Assembly: GCF_900129935.1 (NCBI RefSeq)
Contig: NZ_FQXJ01000029.1
Coordinates: 1-47,971, forward strand
Length of the DNA stretch: 47,971 nucleotides
Source: Desulfosporosinus lacus DSM 15449
GTDB taxonomy: Bacteria; Bacillota; Desulfitobacteriia; Desulfitobacteriales; Desulfitobacteriaceae
Direction: 5' to 3'
Positions 26,409 through 36,157 of the stretch are shown one piece after another; position 1 is the first letter of the stretch, and the number at the start of each line of letters is the position of its first letter. The notes under the pieces are model-generated. The model was not told the DNA's origin, searched no databases, and worked only from the letters and a program-made list of their open reading frames with translations. Both the position numbers and the translations under genes were made by a program.

Positions 26409-26939
26409 CTATAACTCTTCGACGATAATTTGCTCATTTGTATAGACACATATTGAGGCAGCTACCAGCATCGCTTCCCGTACAATCTCTGATGTTGATA
26501 GATCCGAGTGCTTGGTTAAGGCACGCGCCGCTGCTAAAGCATAGTTTCCACCGGATCCGATGGCCGCGATTCCATCATCCGGTTCAATCACTTCTCCCGA
26601 ACCAGACACAATTAAAAGGTTTTGCGTGTCGGCAACTATAAGCAAGGCTTCAAGATTCCTCAGCATTTTGTCTGTTCGCCATTCCTTCGCCAATTCTACA
26701 GCTGAACGTTGAAGATTTCCATGATATTCTTCAAGTTTTTGTTCAAACTTATCAAAAAGAGTAAACGCATCCGCAACGGATCCGGCAAACCCTGCAATGA
26801 CTTTTCCATGAAATAAGCGACGAACTTTACGGGCCGTATGTTTCATAATGGTCGCCTGCCCCATAGTTACTTGACCGTCACCCGCTATAGCTATGTGTTC
26901 CCCTTTCTTCACAGCGACAATAGTTGTTGCATGAAACAT
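26409..26939 (-). CDS. hslV: HslV (ClpQ) peptidase subunit
   Basis: N-terminal-nucleophile threonine protease. The [20 protein letters not shown] start shows the processing site; the mature enzyme would begin at Thr5. [20 protein letters not shown] and [19 protein letters not shown] are conserved. Unlike B. subtilis CodW the nucleophile is Thr. 176 residues; partner hslU follows. Confidence 0.97.
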   Translation of the reverse strand: MFHATTIVAVKKGEHIAIAGDGQVTMGQATIMKHTARKVRRLFHGKVIAGFAGSVADAFTLFDKFEQKLEEYHGNLQRSAVELAKEWRTDKMLRNLEALLIVADTQNLLIVSGSGEVIEPDDGIAAIGSGGNYALAAARALTKHSDLSTSEIVREAMLVAASICVYTNEQIIVEEL

Positions 26940-27025
26940 AATAAACCCCCCTTATATAAAGTTTACTAGGGCTATTTCAGCATGTCAAGTTGAATTGTAG
27001 TAAATTTACATTTTTTTGAGAAAAC

Positions 27026-27940
27026 TTACGTTTTTTTATCTTTATTCGGTACTTTTGCACGGGGATGAGCTTGACTAAAAACTTCTTTGAGTCGTTCACG
27101 GGTTAAATGAGTGTAAATTTGGGTGGATGAGAGTTTCTTGTGTCCGAGTAACTCTTGAACACTTCTTAGATCGGCCCCGCCATCTAAGAGATGGGTAGCA
27201 AAGGAATGCCGAAGCATATGAGGGTGTACGTGTTGTTCCAAACTGATCTTAGCGACCAGTTTATCCAAGATCCTGCGGACAGACCTCTCAGTTAAACGCG
27301 TTCCTTGGTAATTAAGCAAAAGCGCTTGATCTTGATCTGCGCGCATTCCTAAATAGGCTTTGATGGCCGCAATAGAGTAGTTGGTTACCGGAACCACTCT
27401 CTCCTTGCTTCCTTTTCCGAGAACCCGAATCAATCCGCTGTCCAGGTCAAGATTATTTCGATCTAAACCAACCAGTTCACTTACTCTCAGTCCCGAACCG
27501 TAGAGAAGCTCAAGAATTACTTTGTCCCGACAACCCAACAAATCTGTCCCATCCGGTGCGCCGAGGAGCCCCTCTACCTGATCCAGATATAGAAAATGCG
27601 GGAGTTTGCGTCCTAATTTCGGACTCGCCACCCGCTGTACCGGATTATTTTGAAGTATTTCCTTATAGCATAAGAACTTGAAAAATGAGCGCAACGCAGC
27701 GAGCTTGCGAGCCATGCTTTTTCTAGCCAATCCATGTTCTGACAAAGCACCTAGAAAACTACGAACAATATAGATATCGACTTGGTCCACTGTAAGGGTT
27801 TCGGGCTCTTGACCCAGTTCAAGCGCTGCAAACTTAAAAAACTGGTTCAGATCCGTTTGATAAGCAACAACGGTATACTCCGATCGATTCTGCGAATATT
27901 GATGGCCCACAAATAAACTTAAAGCTTCATCGACGAGCAT
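27026..27940 (-). CDS. xerC: Tyrosine recombinase XerC
   Basis: Resolves chromosome dimers at dif. N-terminal core-binding domain ([20 protein letters not shown]), catalytic residues Arg ([15 protein letters not shown]), His-x2-Arg ([17 protein letters not shown]), His ([14 protein letters not shown]) with the Tyr nucleophile. The ATG at 27938-27940 has a perfect GGGGAGG site 5 bp upstream, so it is chosen over the TTG at 27970. Its first 22 bp overlap the end of trmFO. Length 304 residues. Confidence 0.95.
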   Translation of the reverse strand: MLVDEALSLFVGHQYSQNRSEYTVVAYQTDLNQFFKFAALELGQEPETLTVDQVDIYIVRSFLGALSEHGLARKSMARKLAALRSFFKFLCYKEILQNNPVQRVASPKLGRKLPHFLYLDQVEGLLGAPDGTDLLGCRDKVILELLYGSGLRVSELVGLDRNNLDLDSGLIRVLGKGSKERVVPVTNYSIAAIKAYLGMRADQDQALLLNYQGTRLTERSVRRILDKLVAKISLEQHVHPHMLRHSFATHLLDGGADLRSVQELLGHKKLSSTQIYTHLTRERLKEVFSQAHPRAKVPNKDKKT

Positions 27941-29262
27941 ACTTGCCTCCCCATATCCTCTCGAGCACAAAACTCATCTAAAGCCTCCAAAGCCCGTTCG
28001 GAAATCTTGGTATTCTTTTCACGCTTGTCTCTTATCCGTTCAGCTAAAGGAGGTAATAGACCAAAGTTAATGTTCATTGGCTGAAAACTTTGACTTGGAG
28101 AGCCCTCCAGATGACGTGCTAAGCCCCCTAAAGTCGTTTCAGGCGGAAATACCAAGGTGTTCATCTGACTAAGCCTTCGCCACGCATTAAGGCCTGCCAG
28201 AAACCCGCTGGCAGCAGATTCTACATATCCTTCGACCCCAGTCATTTGACCGGCAAAGAAAAGATCCGGTTTAAGATGCAGACTAAAGTCTGCCTTAAGA
28301 ACTTTTGGAGCATTGAGGAACGTATTGCGATGCATCACACCATAACGCACAAACTCGGCCTTCTCTAAACCGGGAATTAAAGAAAACACTCGCTTTTGTT
28401 CTCCCCATTTTAAATGAGTTTGAAACCCAACCAAATTAAACAGGGTTCCCGCTTGGTTTTCTTTGCGCAACTGGACGACGGCATAAGACCTTTTTCCAGT
28501 TCTCGGATCCACCAACCCCACAGGTTTTAAAGGGCCAAACGTCAGCGTCTGGGGACCGCGCTTAGCCATTACTTCTACCGGCAGACAACCTTCGAAGACC
28601 TTACCTTGTTCAAATCCTTGAACCTCAGCCATCTCTGCCTCTATTAACGCCTTATAAAAGGAATCATACTCTTCTCGGGTCATGGGACAATTTAGGTAGT
28701 CCGCTTCTCCTTTATCATAACGCGAAGCCCAAAAGGCCTTGTCCAAATCAATGGATTCGAGGGTAACGATTGGCGCAGCGGCATCGTAAAAGGCTAAGGC
28801 TTGCTCGCCTGTCAGCCTTAGGATATCTTCTGCTAAGTCATCTGAGGTCAATGGGCCGCTAGCTACTACTGTAATTCCAGTTTGCGGAATCGTACGCACT
28901 TCCTCACGATGAATACTTACGTTGGGATGTTGTTCCAACCGTTTAGTAATTTCATTCGAAAACAGTTCCCGATCGACAGCCAAAGCGCCGCCAGCGGGAA
29001 CCGCGTTATGATCCGCCGAACTCATGGTCAAGGACCCTAAACGGCGCATTTCTTCTTTTAATAACCCTACCGCATTCTCGATTGCAGCCCCTCGAAGCGA
29101 ATTACTGCAGACAAGTTCCGCAAATTGATCCGTTTGATGAGCGGGGGTCATTTTGGTCGGACGCATTTCAAATAGATCGACCCTAACCCCTCGTTCGGCA
29201 AGTTGCCAGGCAGCCTCCGAACCTGCAAGACCTGCTCCGATGACAGTTATAGACTTATGCAT
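27919..29262 (-). CDS. trmFO: Methylenetetrahydrofolate-tRNA (uracil-5-)-methyltransferase TrmFO
   Basis: Folate- and FAD-dependent enzyme that makes T54 in tRNA. FAD site [20 protein letters not shown], then [20 protein letters not shown] and [40 protein letters not shown], and [11 protein letters not shown] near the C-terminus. 447 residues. The gene order topA-trmFO-xerC is conserved in Firmicutes. Confidence 0.97.
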   Translation of the reverse strand: MHKSITVIGAGLAGSEAAWQLAERGVRVDLFEMRPTKMTPAHQTDQFAELVCSNSLRGAAIENAVGLLKEEMRRLGSLTMSSADHNAVPAGGALAVDRELFSNEITKRLEQHPNVSIHREEVRTIPQTGITVVASGPLTSDDLAEDILRLTGEQALAFYDAAAPIVTLESIDLDKAFWASRYDKGEADYLNCPMTREEYDSFYKALIEAEMAEVQGFEQGKVFEGCLPVEVMAKRGPQTLTFGPLKPVGLVDPRTGKRSYAVVQLRKENQAGTLFNLVGFQTHLKWGEQKRVFSLIPGLEKAEFVRYGVMHRNTFLNAPKVLKADFSLHLKPDLFFAGQMTGVEGYVESAASGFLAGLNAWRRLSQMNTLVFPPETTLGGLARHLEGSPSQSFQPMNINFGLLPPLAERIRDKREKNTKISERALEALDEFCAREDMGRQVCSSMKL

Positions 29263-29302
29263 TTAATTATTCGCTCCTATACGTTCTTAAACATTCGTAA
29301 TA

Positions 29303-31393
29303 CTAGCTTTCTTCAAGCACTATTGTATGGCGACATTCCGGATTAGTGCATACGTGCTTCTTTTGGCGTTTTGATGATTTAATCACCATCAATTGCTGAC
29401 ACTCCGGACAAGGGTCGGGAGCCGGCATTTCCCAAGAAACAAAATCGCACTCTGGATAGCCAAGGCAACCGTAGAACTTACGCCCTTTCTTTGAGCGGCG
29501 AACTACCAGGGGTTTAGCACAGGTTGGGCAATTAGCGCCCACTTCTTCAAAGAGAGGTTTAGTATTCCGGCACTCTGGAAAACCAGGACATGCTAAGAAT
29601 TTGCCGTAACGCCCCATCTTGATCACCATATTTCGACCACAATTCTCACAAATCTCATCTGAGACCTGATCCTCAATCTTCACCTTGCCGATCTTCTCTT
29701 CAGCCTCAGCCAAGGTCACGGAAAACGGGGTGTAATAGTCTTTGACCACAGCTTTCCAAGGAGCTTTTCCTTCTTCGATAAGGTCGAGCTTTTCTTCTAA
29801 GTTAGCCGTAAACTCCAAATTTAAGATATCCGGGAAATGTTCCTTTAATAAGGTTATCACGATGTCTCCAAGTTCCGTAGGAAGGAGCTGTTTTTCCTCT
29901 TTAACAACATAGCCCCGTGTCTGAATAGTTTCAATGGTTGGTGCATAAGTACTCGGTCTTCCGATCCCTTCCTCCTCCATCTTACGGACGAGAGAGGCTT
30001 CGGTGTAACGCGGCGGCGGTTCTGTAAAATGCTGCTTTTCTTGAAGTTTAATCAGTTTTAGTTTTTCTCCCGGAGAAACAGAAAGGGTCAAAGAGTTTTG
30101 CTCTTCATCCATTGTCTCGTCTTCATCTTTTCCTTCTTCATAGATCGCTAGAAATCCGGGAAAACGAACGGTAGATGCATTAGCACGAAATAAGTATTCA
30201 TCCACAAGAGATTCGACTGTCAATGTATCCACAATGGCCACACTCATCTGACTTGCCATAAAACGTTCCCAGATCAAGCGGTACAGACGCAATTGATCTC
30301 TTGATAAAATCCCCTTCAACAAATCTGGAGTACGCAATGGCAAAGTGGGACGGATTGCTTCATGTGCTTCTTGAGCCCGCCCCTTATTGGCGAACTGACG
30401 CAGTTCCGGAGGATAATACTCGTTTCCATAGTTAGTCAGAATCCACTCTTTGGCCTCTTCTTGCGCTACTTCAGCAATTTTGACAGAGTCTGTACGCATG
30501 TATGTAATCAAACCAACGGTACCTTCTTTGCCCAAGTCAAGACCCTCATACAATTGCTGTGCCAACATCATCGTACGCTTTGGTGAAAAGCCCAATTTAC
30601 GATGAGCTTCCTGTTGTAAGCTGCTCGTAATAAAAGGTGGCGCAGGAAGCCTTTTCTTCTCTTTCGTACGAACATCGGAAACTTGAAACTCTTTCTTTGC
30701 TAAATCGGCTAAGATAGCCTCCATTTCAGCTTTGCTGGAAATGGAGATTTTTTTCCCCGACTTCTTCAACAGCTTTGCTAGAAATTTCCCTCCTGCAGAT
30801 TGAAGATTTGCCATTAAACTCCAGTATTCTTCCGATACAAATGCCCGTATTTCCTCTTCCCGATCATCAACCAAACGGACCGCCACGGATTGGACCCGAC
30901 CGGCGCTTAATCCTTTCTTGATTTTCCGCCAAAGCAAAGGGCTTAATTGATAGCCTACTAAGCGATCCAATACCCGGCGGGCTTGCTGGGCATCCACTCG
31001 ATCTTGGTCGATCTGACGAGAATGTTTAATTGCAGACTGTATAGCTTGTTTAGTAATCTCATGAAACTCAATCCTGTTTTTATCACTTTGGTTAAGTCCC
31101 AACAAATGAGAAAGATGCCAGGCAATCGCTTCCCCCTCGCGATCAGGGTCAGAAGCTAGGAAGACTTTATCTGCCCCTTTAGCCGCAGCACGCAGATCTT
31201 TAATTAAATCGCCTCGTCCGCGTATGGCAATATATTTTGGTTCAAAGTCATTTTCTAAATCCACACCCAATTGACTTTTCGGTAAATCACGCAAATGCCC
31301 CATAGAGGCTTTGACCGTATAACGGCTTCCTAAAAATTTGCTGATTGACTTTGCCTTGGCGGGGGACTCAACAATTACAAGCGTTTTTGACAT
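29303..31393 (-). CDS. topA: DNA topoisomerase I
   Basis: Relaxes negative supercoils. TOPRIM domain (LVIVESPAKAKSISKFLG, LASDPDREGEAIAWHL), active-site Tyr in GLITYMRTDSVKI, then three C-terminal zinc ribbons of the C4 type (CENCGRNMVI...CPGFPEC; CPTCAKPLVV...CLGYPEC; CPECQQLMVI...CTNPEC). 696 residues, a normal size. Confidence 0.98.
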   Translation of the reverse strand: MSKTLVIVESPAKAKSISKFLGSRYTVKASMGHLRDLPKSQLGVDLENDFEPKYIAIRGRGDLIKDLRAAAKGADKVFLASDPDREGEAIAWHLSHLLGLNQSDKNRIEFHEITKQAIQSAIKHSRQIDQDRVDAQQARRVLDRLVGYQLSPLLWRKIKKGLSAGRVQSVAVRLVDDREEEIRAFVSEEYWSLMANLQSAGGKFLAKLLKKSGKKISISSKAEMEAILADLAKKEFQVSDVRTKEKKRLPAPPFITSSLQQEAHRKLGFSPKRTMMLAQQLYEGLDLGKEGTVGLITYMRTDSVKIAEVAQEEAKEWILTNYGNEYYPPELRQFANKGRAQEAHEAIRPTLPLRTPDLLKGILSRDQLRLYRLIWERFMASQMSVAIVDTLTVESLVDEYLFRANASTVRFPGFLAIYEEGKDEDETMDEEQNSLTLSVSPGEKLKLIKLQEKQHFTEPPPRYTEASLVRKMEEEGIGRPSTYAPTIETIQTRGYVVKEEKQLLPTELGDIVITLLKEHFPDILNLEFTANLEEKLDLIEEGKAPWKAVVKDYYTPFSVTLAEAEEKIGKVKIEDQVSDEICENCGRNMVIKMGRYGKFLACPGFPECRNTKPLFEEVGANCPTCAKPLVVRRSKKGRKFYGCLGYPECDFVSWEMPAPDPCPECQQLMVIKSSKRQKKHVCTNPECRHTIVLEES

Positions 31394-31621
31394 TATTTCA
31401 CCTCAAATAAACTTTAGAAAACTCTTAATTATCATTTTTTCGAAAATCGAAACAAGCCGCGGAAGTTCGAACTCGAATTGTTTTCTCAAATAATAACTCT
31501 AGAATTAGGACCATTAAGATTATTCTTATACTTCACTTATATCCAGATTGGATTATTCTCAGTACTTTGGTTAACATTTGGTAAAACTAAGCCTTATCTT
31601 AACGCCTTTTTAGTAGTATGT

Positions 31622-32824
31622 CTAGCGTTCTCTGGCTAATACATAGTGTTGACCCGGCAATTGTGTGACTTTTCCAGCTAATTGAAGCTCTAATAAGGCC
31701 AGTGAAATGGCCGATACCGTCAGTGGAGAGTTCACTGTAATTTGGTCAATATGAAGGGGCACATCACTTAACTGCCTCAAGATTGTCTCATGTTCTGAAA
31801 CCCTTTCCACGGCGTCAGAACTATCAACTCCCTGAGGCAAAGCTCCTTTGAACAACGTAATTTGACCCGCATAGTTTGACCATGCAGGCAGCTCATTACA
31901 AATATCTTCGATACCTTCAACAATCTTTGCTCCTTGGCGAATTAGGTGATGAGACCCCCGGCTCACCTCGCTAAAAATCGGTCCCGGAACTGCAAATACT
32001 TCTCTTCCTTGTTCCAACGCGAAATCGACCGTAATCAGGGCCCCGCTTCTTTCCGCGGCTTCCACGACCACAACCCCTCGAGAACAGCCGCTGATTAAGC
32101 GATTACGAGCTGGAAAATGAGCTGCAATCGGCGGAGAGCCAGGTTCAAATTCACTTATTAATGCACCCTTTTTTAATATTTCTTCCGCTAATCTTTTATT
32201 TTCTTGCGGATATATTTGGTCAAGACCGCATCCAAGAAAGGCCCAAGTTATCCCTTCTGCTTCTAGGGTCCCTTGATGCGCAGCAGTATCAATTCCCCGA
32301 GCCAGTCCGCTGGCAATGACAATACCTTTAGAAGCAGCATCCCGGGCAAGCATCTTAGCAACTGCTTTACCATACGCTGTTGCTTTTCGAGATCCTACAA
32401 TCGCCAGGCTCTCCATATTTCCTCTTAGTTGCCCACGGTAATAAAGAAGTGGCGGAGCATCAGACAACTCCGCTAGTAAGCATGGATATTCAGGCTCATT
32501 TGGGGTAATAATCAAAATCCCCTGTTTTAGCAGTGTTTCTCCAATCCTCTGAGGATCGATTGACTGCCTTGCCTTCAATACTTCTTTAATCCATTTTTCC
32601 TGATTAGGCAATTGAAGATATTTGCTCGTGGAAGCCTCCCAAGCCTTGACCGCACTGCCAAAGCAGGCTATAAGTTCCCTCAAGCGCTGGCTTCCAACGC
32701 CAGTAATTGAACGAAATGCTGCTCTAACTGTTTTTTCCTGTTCTATCCCCATGGTACCTGTATCCTCCCTTAGCCTCCTTTTCGGGACAAAGGGATACTT
32801 CTCCTGCGCAGAATATTGTCGCAT
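31622..32824 (-). CDS. dprA: DNA-processing protein DprA
   Basis: Binds incoming single-stranded DNA and loads RecA. An N-terminal helix-hairpin-helix/SAM-like part (SITGVGSQRLRELIACFGS) precedes the Rossmann core: LAIVGSRKATAYGKAVAKML, VIASGLARGIDTAAHQGTLE, FLGCGLDQIYPQENKRLAEE and FPARNRLISGCSRGVVVVEA. The C-terminal winged helix follows (about 330-395). Two possible starts: ATG at 32824 and ATG at 32752 (GGGAGG 11 bp upstream); the longer form has an unusual basic 24-residue lead. It is separated from yifB by about 8 kb of accessory genes. Confidence 0.94.
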   Translation of the reverse strand: MRQYSAQEKYPFVPKRRLREDTGTMGIEQEKTVRAAFRSITGVGSQRLRELIACFGSAVKAWEASTSKYLQLPNQEKWIKEVLKARQSIDPQRIGETLLKQGILIITPNEPEYPCLLAELSDAPPLLYYRGQLRGNMESLAIVGSRKATAYGKAVAKMLARDAASKGIVIASGLARGIDTAAHQGTLEAEGITWAFLGCGLDQIYPQENKRLAEEILKKGALISEFEPGSPPIAAHFPARNRLISGCSRGVVVVEAAERSGALITVDFALEQGREVFAVPGPIFSEVSRGSHHLIRQGAKIVEGIEDICNELPAWSNYAGQITLFKGALPQGVDSSDAVERVSEHETILRQLSDVPLHIDQITVNSPLTVSAISLALLELQLAGKVTQLPGQHYVLARER

Positions 32825-32884
32825 CTTCCTTCTTTATGCAAAATAATGCAAGATTGAAGAAAAATCATTATTCTTAGCCATCAA

Positions 32885-33234
32885 CGCGCTTAAAATTACA
32901 AAAGGACTCTGCTTCAAATGAGGTAAATGAGCGGAGCAGTCTCCATATAATAATGGATTAATTCTCCTTTGGTGATTTCCGGCTCAGGAAAATAAACCTT
33001 ATCCAAATTGCTTAAAGAGAGTGTTTTTCCCTCAACTGAAACCGAGACCGATTTACTCCTCTTATTCAATAATTTAGGCATGTCGCAATTTCCCTTCATC
33101 GGTCCATTCTAAAAACCGCGTTTTAAGAAGAGGGTGGGCTCAACCCAACGAATTGTTTCATCTCGGTTATGGAAAATACCAAGCCCTTATTCAAACGGGC
33201 TAGATGCCCTTTCTTGCAGCGATTCTGCAAATTT
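32885..33234 (-). pseudogene. ligD: Decayed ATP-dependent DNA ligase LigD (ligase end plus start of polymerase domain)
   Basis: Directly after ku the minus strand carries LigD pieces in changing frames. Ligase C-terminal part: FAESLQERASSPFE, stop, then ETIRWVEPTLFLK, frameshift, RFLEWTDEGKLRHA. Next comes the start of the primase-polymerase domain: VEGKTLSLSNLDKVYFPE, EITKGELIHYYMETAPLI, then a further frameshift into LPHLKQSPFVI, after which homology ends. The nucleotidyl-transferase core and most of the polymerase domain are gone. The order ligase-polymerase is that of Firmicute LigD. Confidence 0.85.
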
Positions 33235-33246
33235 AATTTCCCATTT

Positions 33247-34248
33247 CTATGCTTCCTTCGCACGTCGAGTTGTCCTTTTTCGCGGGGTCAAAGTAGATTT
33301 TGGCTTTTCTGTGGATTTATCTTGATCTGTTAGTTTTTCACCCTCTGATTCTTCACCTTTTTCAACGCGTGCAACTAACTCTTTGGATTCTACTGCTTTT
33401 ATTGGTTTTTCAGCCTGAACTCGTTTTATAGACTTAAGGGGTTTAATAGGCCCTTCTTCGTTGTCCGCGGCCTTTAATTGACCCTTTTCATTTTCTGTCA
33501 GAGCAATACTTGCTCGCAAAGCCTCCATAAGATCGACAACTTTTCCACCCTTGTCCGGCATATCTACTTGATAGGTTTCTCCCGCTATTTTGCTTTCAAT
33601 TAGCTCAACCATTTGTTCATGCAATTCATCATGATATTTCTCTGGTTCAAACGGACGCGCCAGGTTCTCGATTAATTGTCTTGCCATGGTCAATTCTGCT
33701 TCTGTCGGAACCACACTGTCCCAAACAACATCCATATGACGAATTTCTTTCGGGTAATGCATTGTTTCCATAACAAGACCTTTTTCAAAAACCCGCAAAC
33801 AGGCTAAATGTTGTTTGGAACGCATAGTTACCCGAGCTAAAGCGACCTTCCCGCTTTCCTCCATTGATTGACACAGTAATTTATAGGCTTTCATGGCAGT
33901 CTCTTCTGGTGAAAGATAATACGATTTTTGATAATAAATCGGATCAATCTCCGGAAGGTTAATAAAATCTAGAATATCGATCGAACGACTCATAGGTTGT
34001 TCCAACGATGCCAGGTCATCCTCGCTTAAAACAACATACCGATCCTTTTCATATTCAAATCCTTTTACCAAATCGTCTGTACCAACCTCTATATCACAGG
34101 CAGGGCATTTTTTGATCGAGCGTATGCGATTCTTACAGTCTTCATGCAGATAATTAAACTTAAACTCTTGTGATTCTGTAGCTGCATGCATTTTTACAGG
34201 AACATTAACTAAGCCGAAACTAATGGATCCTTTCCATAACGTATGCAT
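33247..34248 (-). CDS. ku: Non-homologous end-joining protein Ku
   Basis: Bacterial Ku homodimer, a ring that binds broken DNA ends. MHTLWKGSISFGLVNVPVKM is the diagnostic start; IKKCPACDIEVGTDDLVKGF and YYLSPEETAMKAYKLL follow. 333 residues; the core ends near 255 and a long charged tail ends in a basic cluster (TPRKRTTRRAKEA), as in Ku tails that slide onto DNA. The frame is intact, although the neighbouring ligD is dead. Confidence 0.96.
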   Translation of the reverse strand: MHTLWKGSISFGLVNVPVKMHAATESQEFKFNYLHEDCKNRIRSIKKCPACDIEVGTDDLVKGFEYEKDRYVVLSEDDLASLEQPMSRSIDILDFINLPEIDPIYYQKSYYLSPEETAMKAYKLLCQSMEESGKVALARVTMRSKQHLACLRVFEKGLVMETMHYPKEIRHMDVVWDSVVPTEAELTMARQLIENLARPFEPEKYHDELHEQMVELIESKIAGETYQVDMPDKGGKVVDLMEALRASIALTENEKGQLKAADNEEGPIKPLKSIKRVQAEKPIKAVESKELVARVEKGEESEGEKLTDQDKSTEKPKSTLTPRKRTTRRAKEA

Positions 34249-34621
34249 ATAACATTCCTCCCTGACTTAGTGTGAACAGCTAAGGAAGTATTAATGCAAC
34301 CACTGTATTAAAAAGATTGCCCTATTTTAACTAAAAGAAAGCGAAAAACTCTTTCTTGAAAAATTGATTATTAAAACAAAAAACTTTGTCTTTTATAGAC
34401 AAAGTTCAAAATCAAACTTAGTTTTTCTTTACTGTTTCACTCCTCGCGAAACTTTCTCGAAGAGTTCTATTCGTCAAGATCATTCCATTTTCCTTCATTT
34501 GTAAGGTTAGGATAATTATCATACTATTGGCCCTGCTGTCATTACACAGACTTAGATTTATTGACGTATTAGGTGGATACTGGTAATATTAAGGCAATTT
34601 AATATTAGGAGGAATATGTAT
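34249..34621. other. Divergent intergenic region between ku and the DinB gene
   Basis: No coding sequence seen. It contains a terminator-like hairpin (34382-34406) and AT-rich DNA. The plus-strand gene begins after AGGAGG at 34607-34612. I see no convincing promoter pair. Confidence 0.5.
34382..34406 (-). terminator. Terminator-like hairpin upstream of ku
   Basis: AACTTTGTC (34382-34390) and GACAAAGTT (34398-34406), 7-nt loop; on the minus strand the stem is followed by TTTTGTTTTAAT. It lies in front of ku, so it may attenuate the ku transcript or insulate it. Confidence 0.5.
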
Positions 34622-35125
34622 ATGTTTACTTCTTTAGCCACTTTTTTGCTTAGTTGGGAAAAGGAATCGGAATCAACCGAAAAAATTCTAGATAGTTTAA
34701 CCGACGACTCCCTTAATCAATCCGTTACCATAGATGATCGCACATTAGGACGCATCGCTTGGCATATTGTGACAACAATCCCTGAGATGCTCGAGAAAAC
34801 TGGTCTATTATTTGGTGGTATTAAAGAGAATGCCCCAGTACCGAATACAGCAAAAACAATTGCCGATTCGTACAGAGAAGTCAATAAGGCCATGCTTACG
34901 GAAATTAAAAAGCATTGGAATGATCAGACTCTTTTACAAGAACGGGATATGTATGGAGAATCATGGACTATCGGAACTACATTAAATGTACTTATTAATC
35001 ATCAAATCCACCATCGAGGGCAAATGACTGTCCTAATGAGACAGGCAGGCCTTAAGGCACCTGGGATTATGGGACCATCTCGAGAAGATTGGGGTCAACT
35101 TGGCATGGAAGCCCCTACAGTGTAA
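34622..35125 (+). CDS. DinB/YfiT-like four-helix metalloprotein
   Basis: 167 residues of the DinB superfamily, often thiol-dependent transferases or unknown. The metal-binding His triad is visible: H48 (GRIAWHIV) and H127/H131 (LINHQIHHRGQM). The second ATG (34622) is preferred because AGGAGG at 34607-34612 lies 9 bp away; the first ATG at 34616 is only 3 bp from it. It is one of few plus-strand genes. Substrate unknown. Confidence 0.88.
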   Translation: MFTSLATFLLSWEKESESTEKILDSLTDDSLNQSVTIDDRTLGRIAWHIVTTIPEMLEKTGLLFGGIKENAPVPNTAKTIADSYREVNKAMLTEIKKHWNDQTLLQERDMYGESWTIGTTLNVLINHQIHHRGQMTVLMRQAGLKAPGIMGPSREDWGQLGMEAPTV

Positions 35126-35232
35126 AGTGAATTGCTAGTCAAATAAACAATGTTTCTTTGACTTTTTCCAAAACAATCTTATCCATGACATGCCTCCGAA
35201 TCTCGATAGAGTATAATTTTATAATCCGGGAG

Positions 35233-35271
35233 AAAAATCCCCTAAAATCTTGCTCGGATTTTAGGGGATTT
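35233..35271. terminator. Bidirectional terminator between convergent genes
   Basis: 15-bp perfect stem 35235-35249 with 35257-35271 (AAATCCCCTAAAATC). The minus strand continues TTTTTCTCC, the plus strand TTTCTGAGTTTC. It lies between the DinB gene and the convergent DUF3786 gene. Confidence 0.8.
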
Positions 35272-35332
35272 CTGAGTTTCCATATGAAATAATGCTTGCA
35301 ATAGGTTTAAATAATCGTTGAGAGAAAGTCTC

Positions 35333-35953
35333 TTAGGCAATGCCCTCCGATAACGTCGCTTTAATCCTCTTAAGTCCAAAAACAACCATACTGGCTAAGA
35401 CGGCAAAATCTTCAGTCGGCAGAATTGAGGGAGCAGAGGCATCGAACAAAATGTTGCCAGACGCCGGAAATTCATCATCAGCTCTCCAGAGAATCAAGGC
35501 TAAAGGAATGCGCGGGAACACTCGAAATGTGACCCCTACATCTCCAAGCCCATTAGATTGCCCACCCAAATATGTTACTACTTTAAGCAGGCTATCCGGA
35601 TCAGAACCAAAAGTTCGGACTAGCGGATCAATGGCCCGACCGTTAAACGGTTTTATATAAATGGCTCCCCCCGGTAATTCTTTGTAAGAAATGAGTGTCC
35701 CAACTTCGAAGGGCTCACCGAGATTTGTAATGTAATGCAGAATCAATATTTCAGCAGCAATCGGCAATTCACTGTCTGAAGCTTGAATAGGCACAAAGTT
35801 CCCGCTGGGATAGTCTATCTTAAAATGCTGTCCCAAAAATTCAATAATTAAGGCATTATCCTTAATAGAATAGCCAGAGCACCGTGCCATATCTTCTAAG
35901 GAACAAGCACGAAACTTTTCAAGCGCCACTTCATGAGCTGCAGAATAATTCAT
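35333..35953 (-). CDS. DUF3786 protein
   Basis: 206 residues. Fits the DUF3786 family found in anaerobes (LEDMARCSGYSIKDNALIIE, YPSGNFVP, AAEILILHYITNLGEP, SYKELPGGAIYIKPFNGRAI, FPRIPLALILWRADDEFPAS, ILFDASAPSILPTEDFAVL). Members occur in corrinoid- and Fe-S-rich anaerobes, but their function is not known. No membrane segments. AGGAGG site before the ATG. Confidence 0.8.
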   Translation of the reverse strand: MNYSAAHEVALEKFRACSLEDMARCSGYSIKDNALIIEFLGQHFKIDYPSGNFVPIQASDSELPIAAEILILHYITNLGEPFEVGTLISYKELPGGAIYIKPFNGRAIDPLVRTFGSDPDSLLKVVTYLGGQSNGLGDVGVTFRVFPRIPLALILWRADDEFPASGNILFDASAPSILPTEDFAVLASMVVFGLKRIKATLSEGIA

Positions 35954-36157
35954 CCTATCTCCTCCTACTCCTTTACACCTAACTCCTTCTTATGAGGTTT
36001 TATCAATTCCGTGACTCCCACTTCTTCAAGTGGTATTCCTTATTCTACTTCGGTGACGATAGTCTCAATGTTCAGCTTTAGCTGAACGAGTTCACTTTGC
36101 AAGTCACTAAGCTACAACAAAAGACCCATACTTTGACTAACAGAACTTTTCACTATT

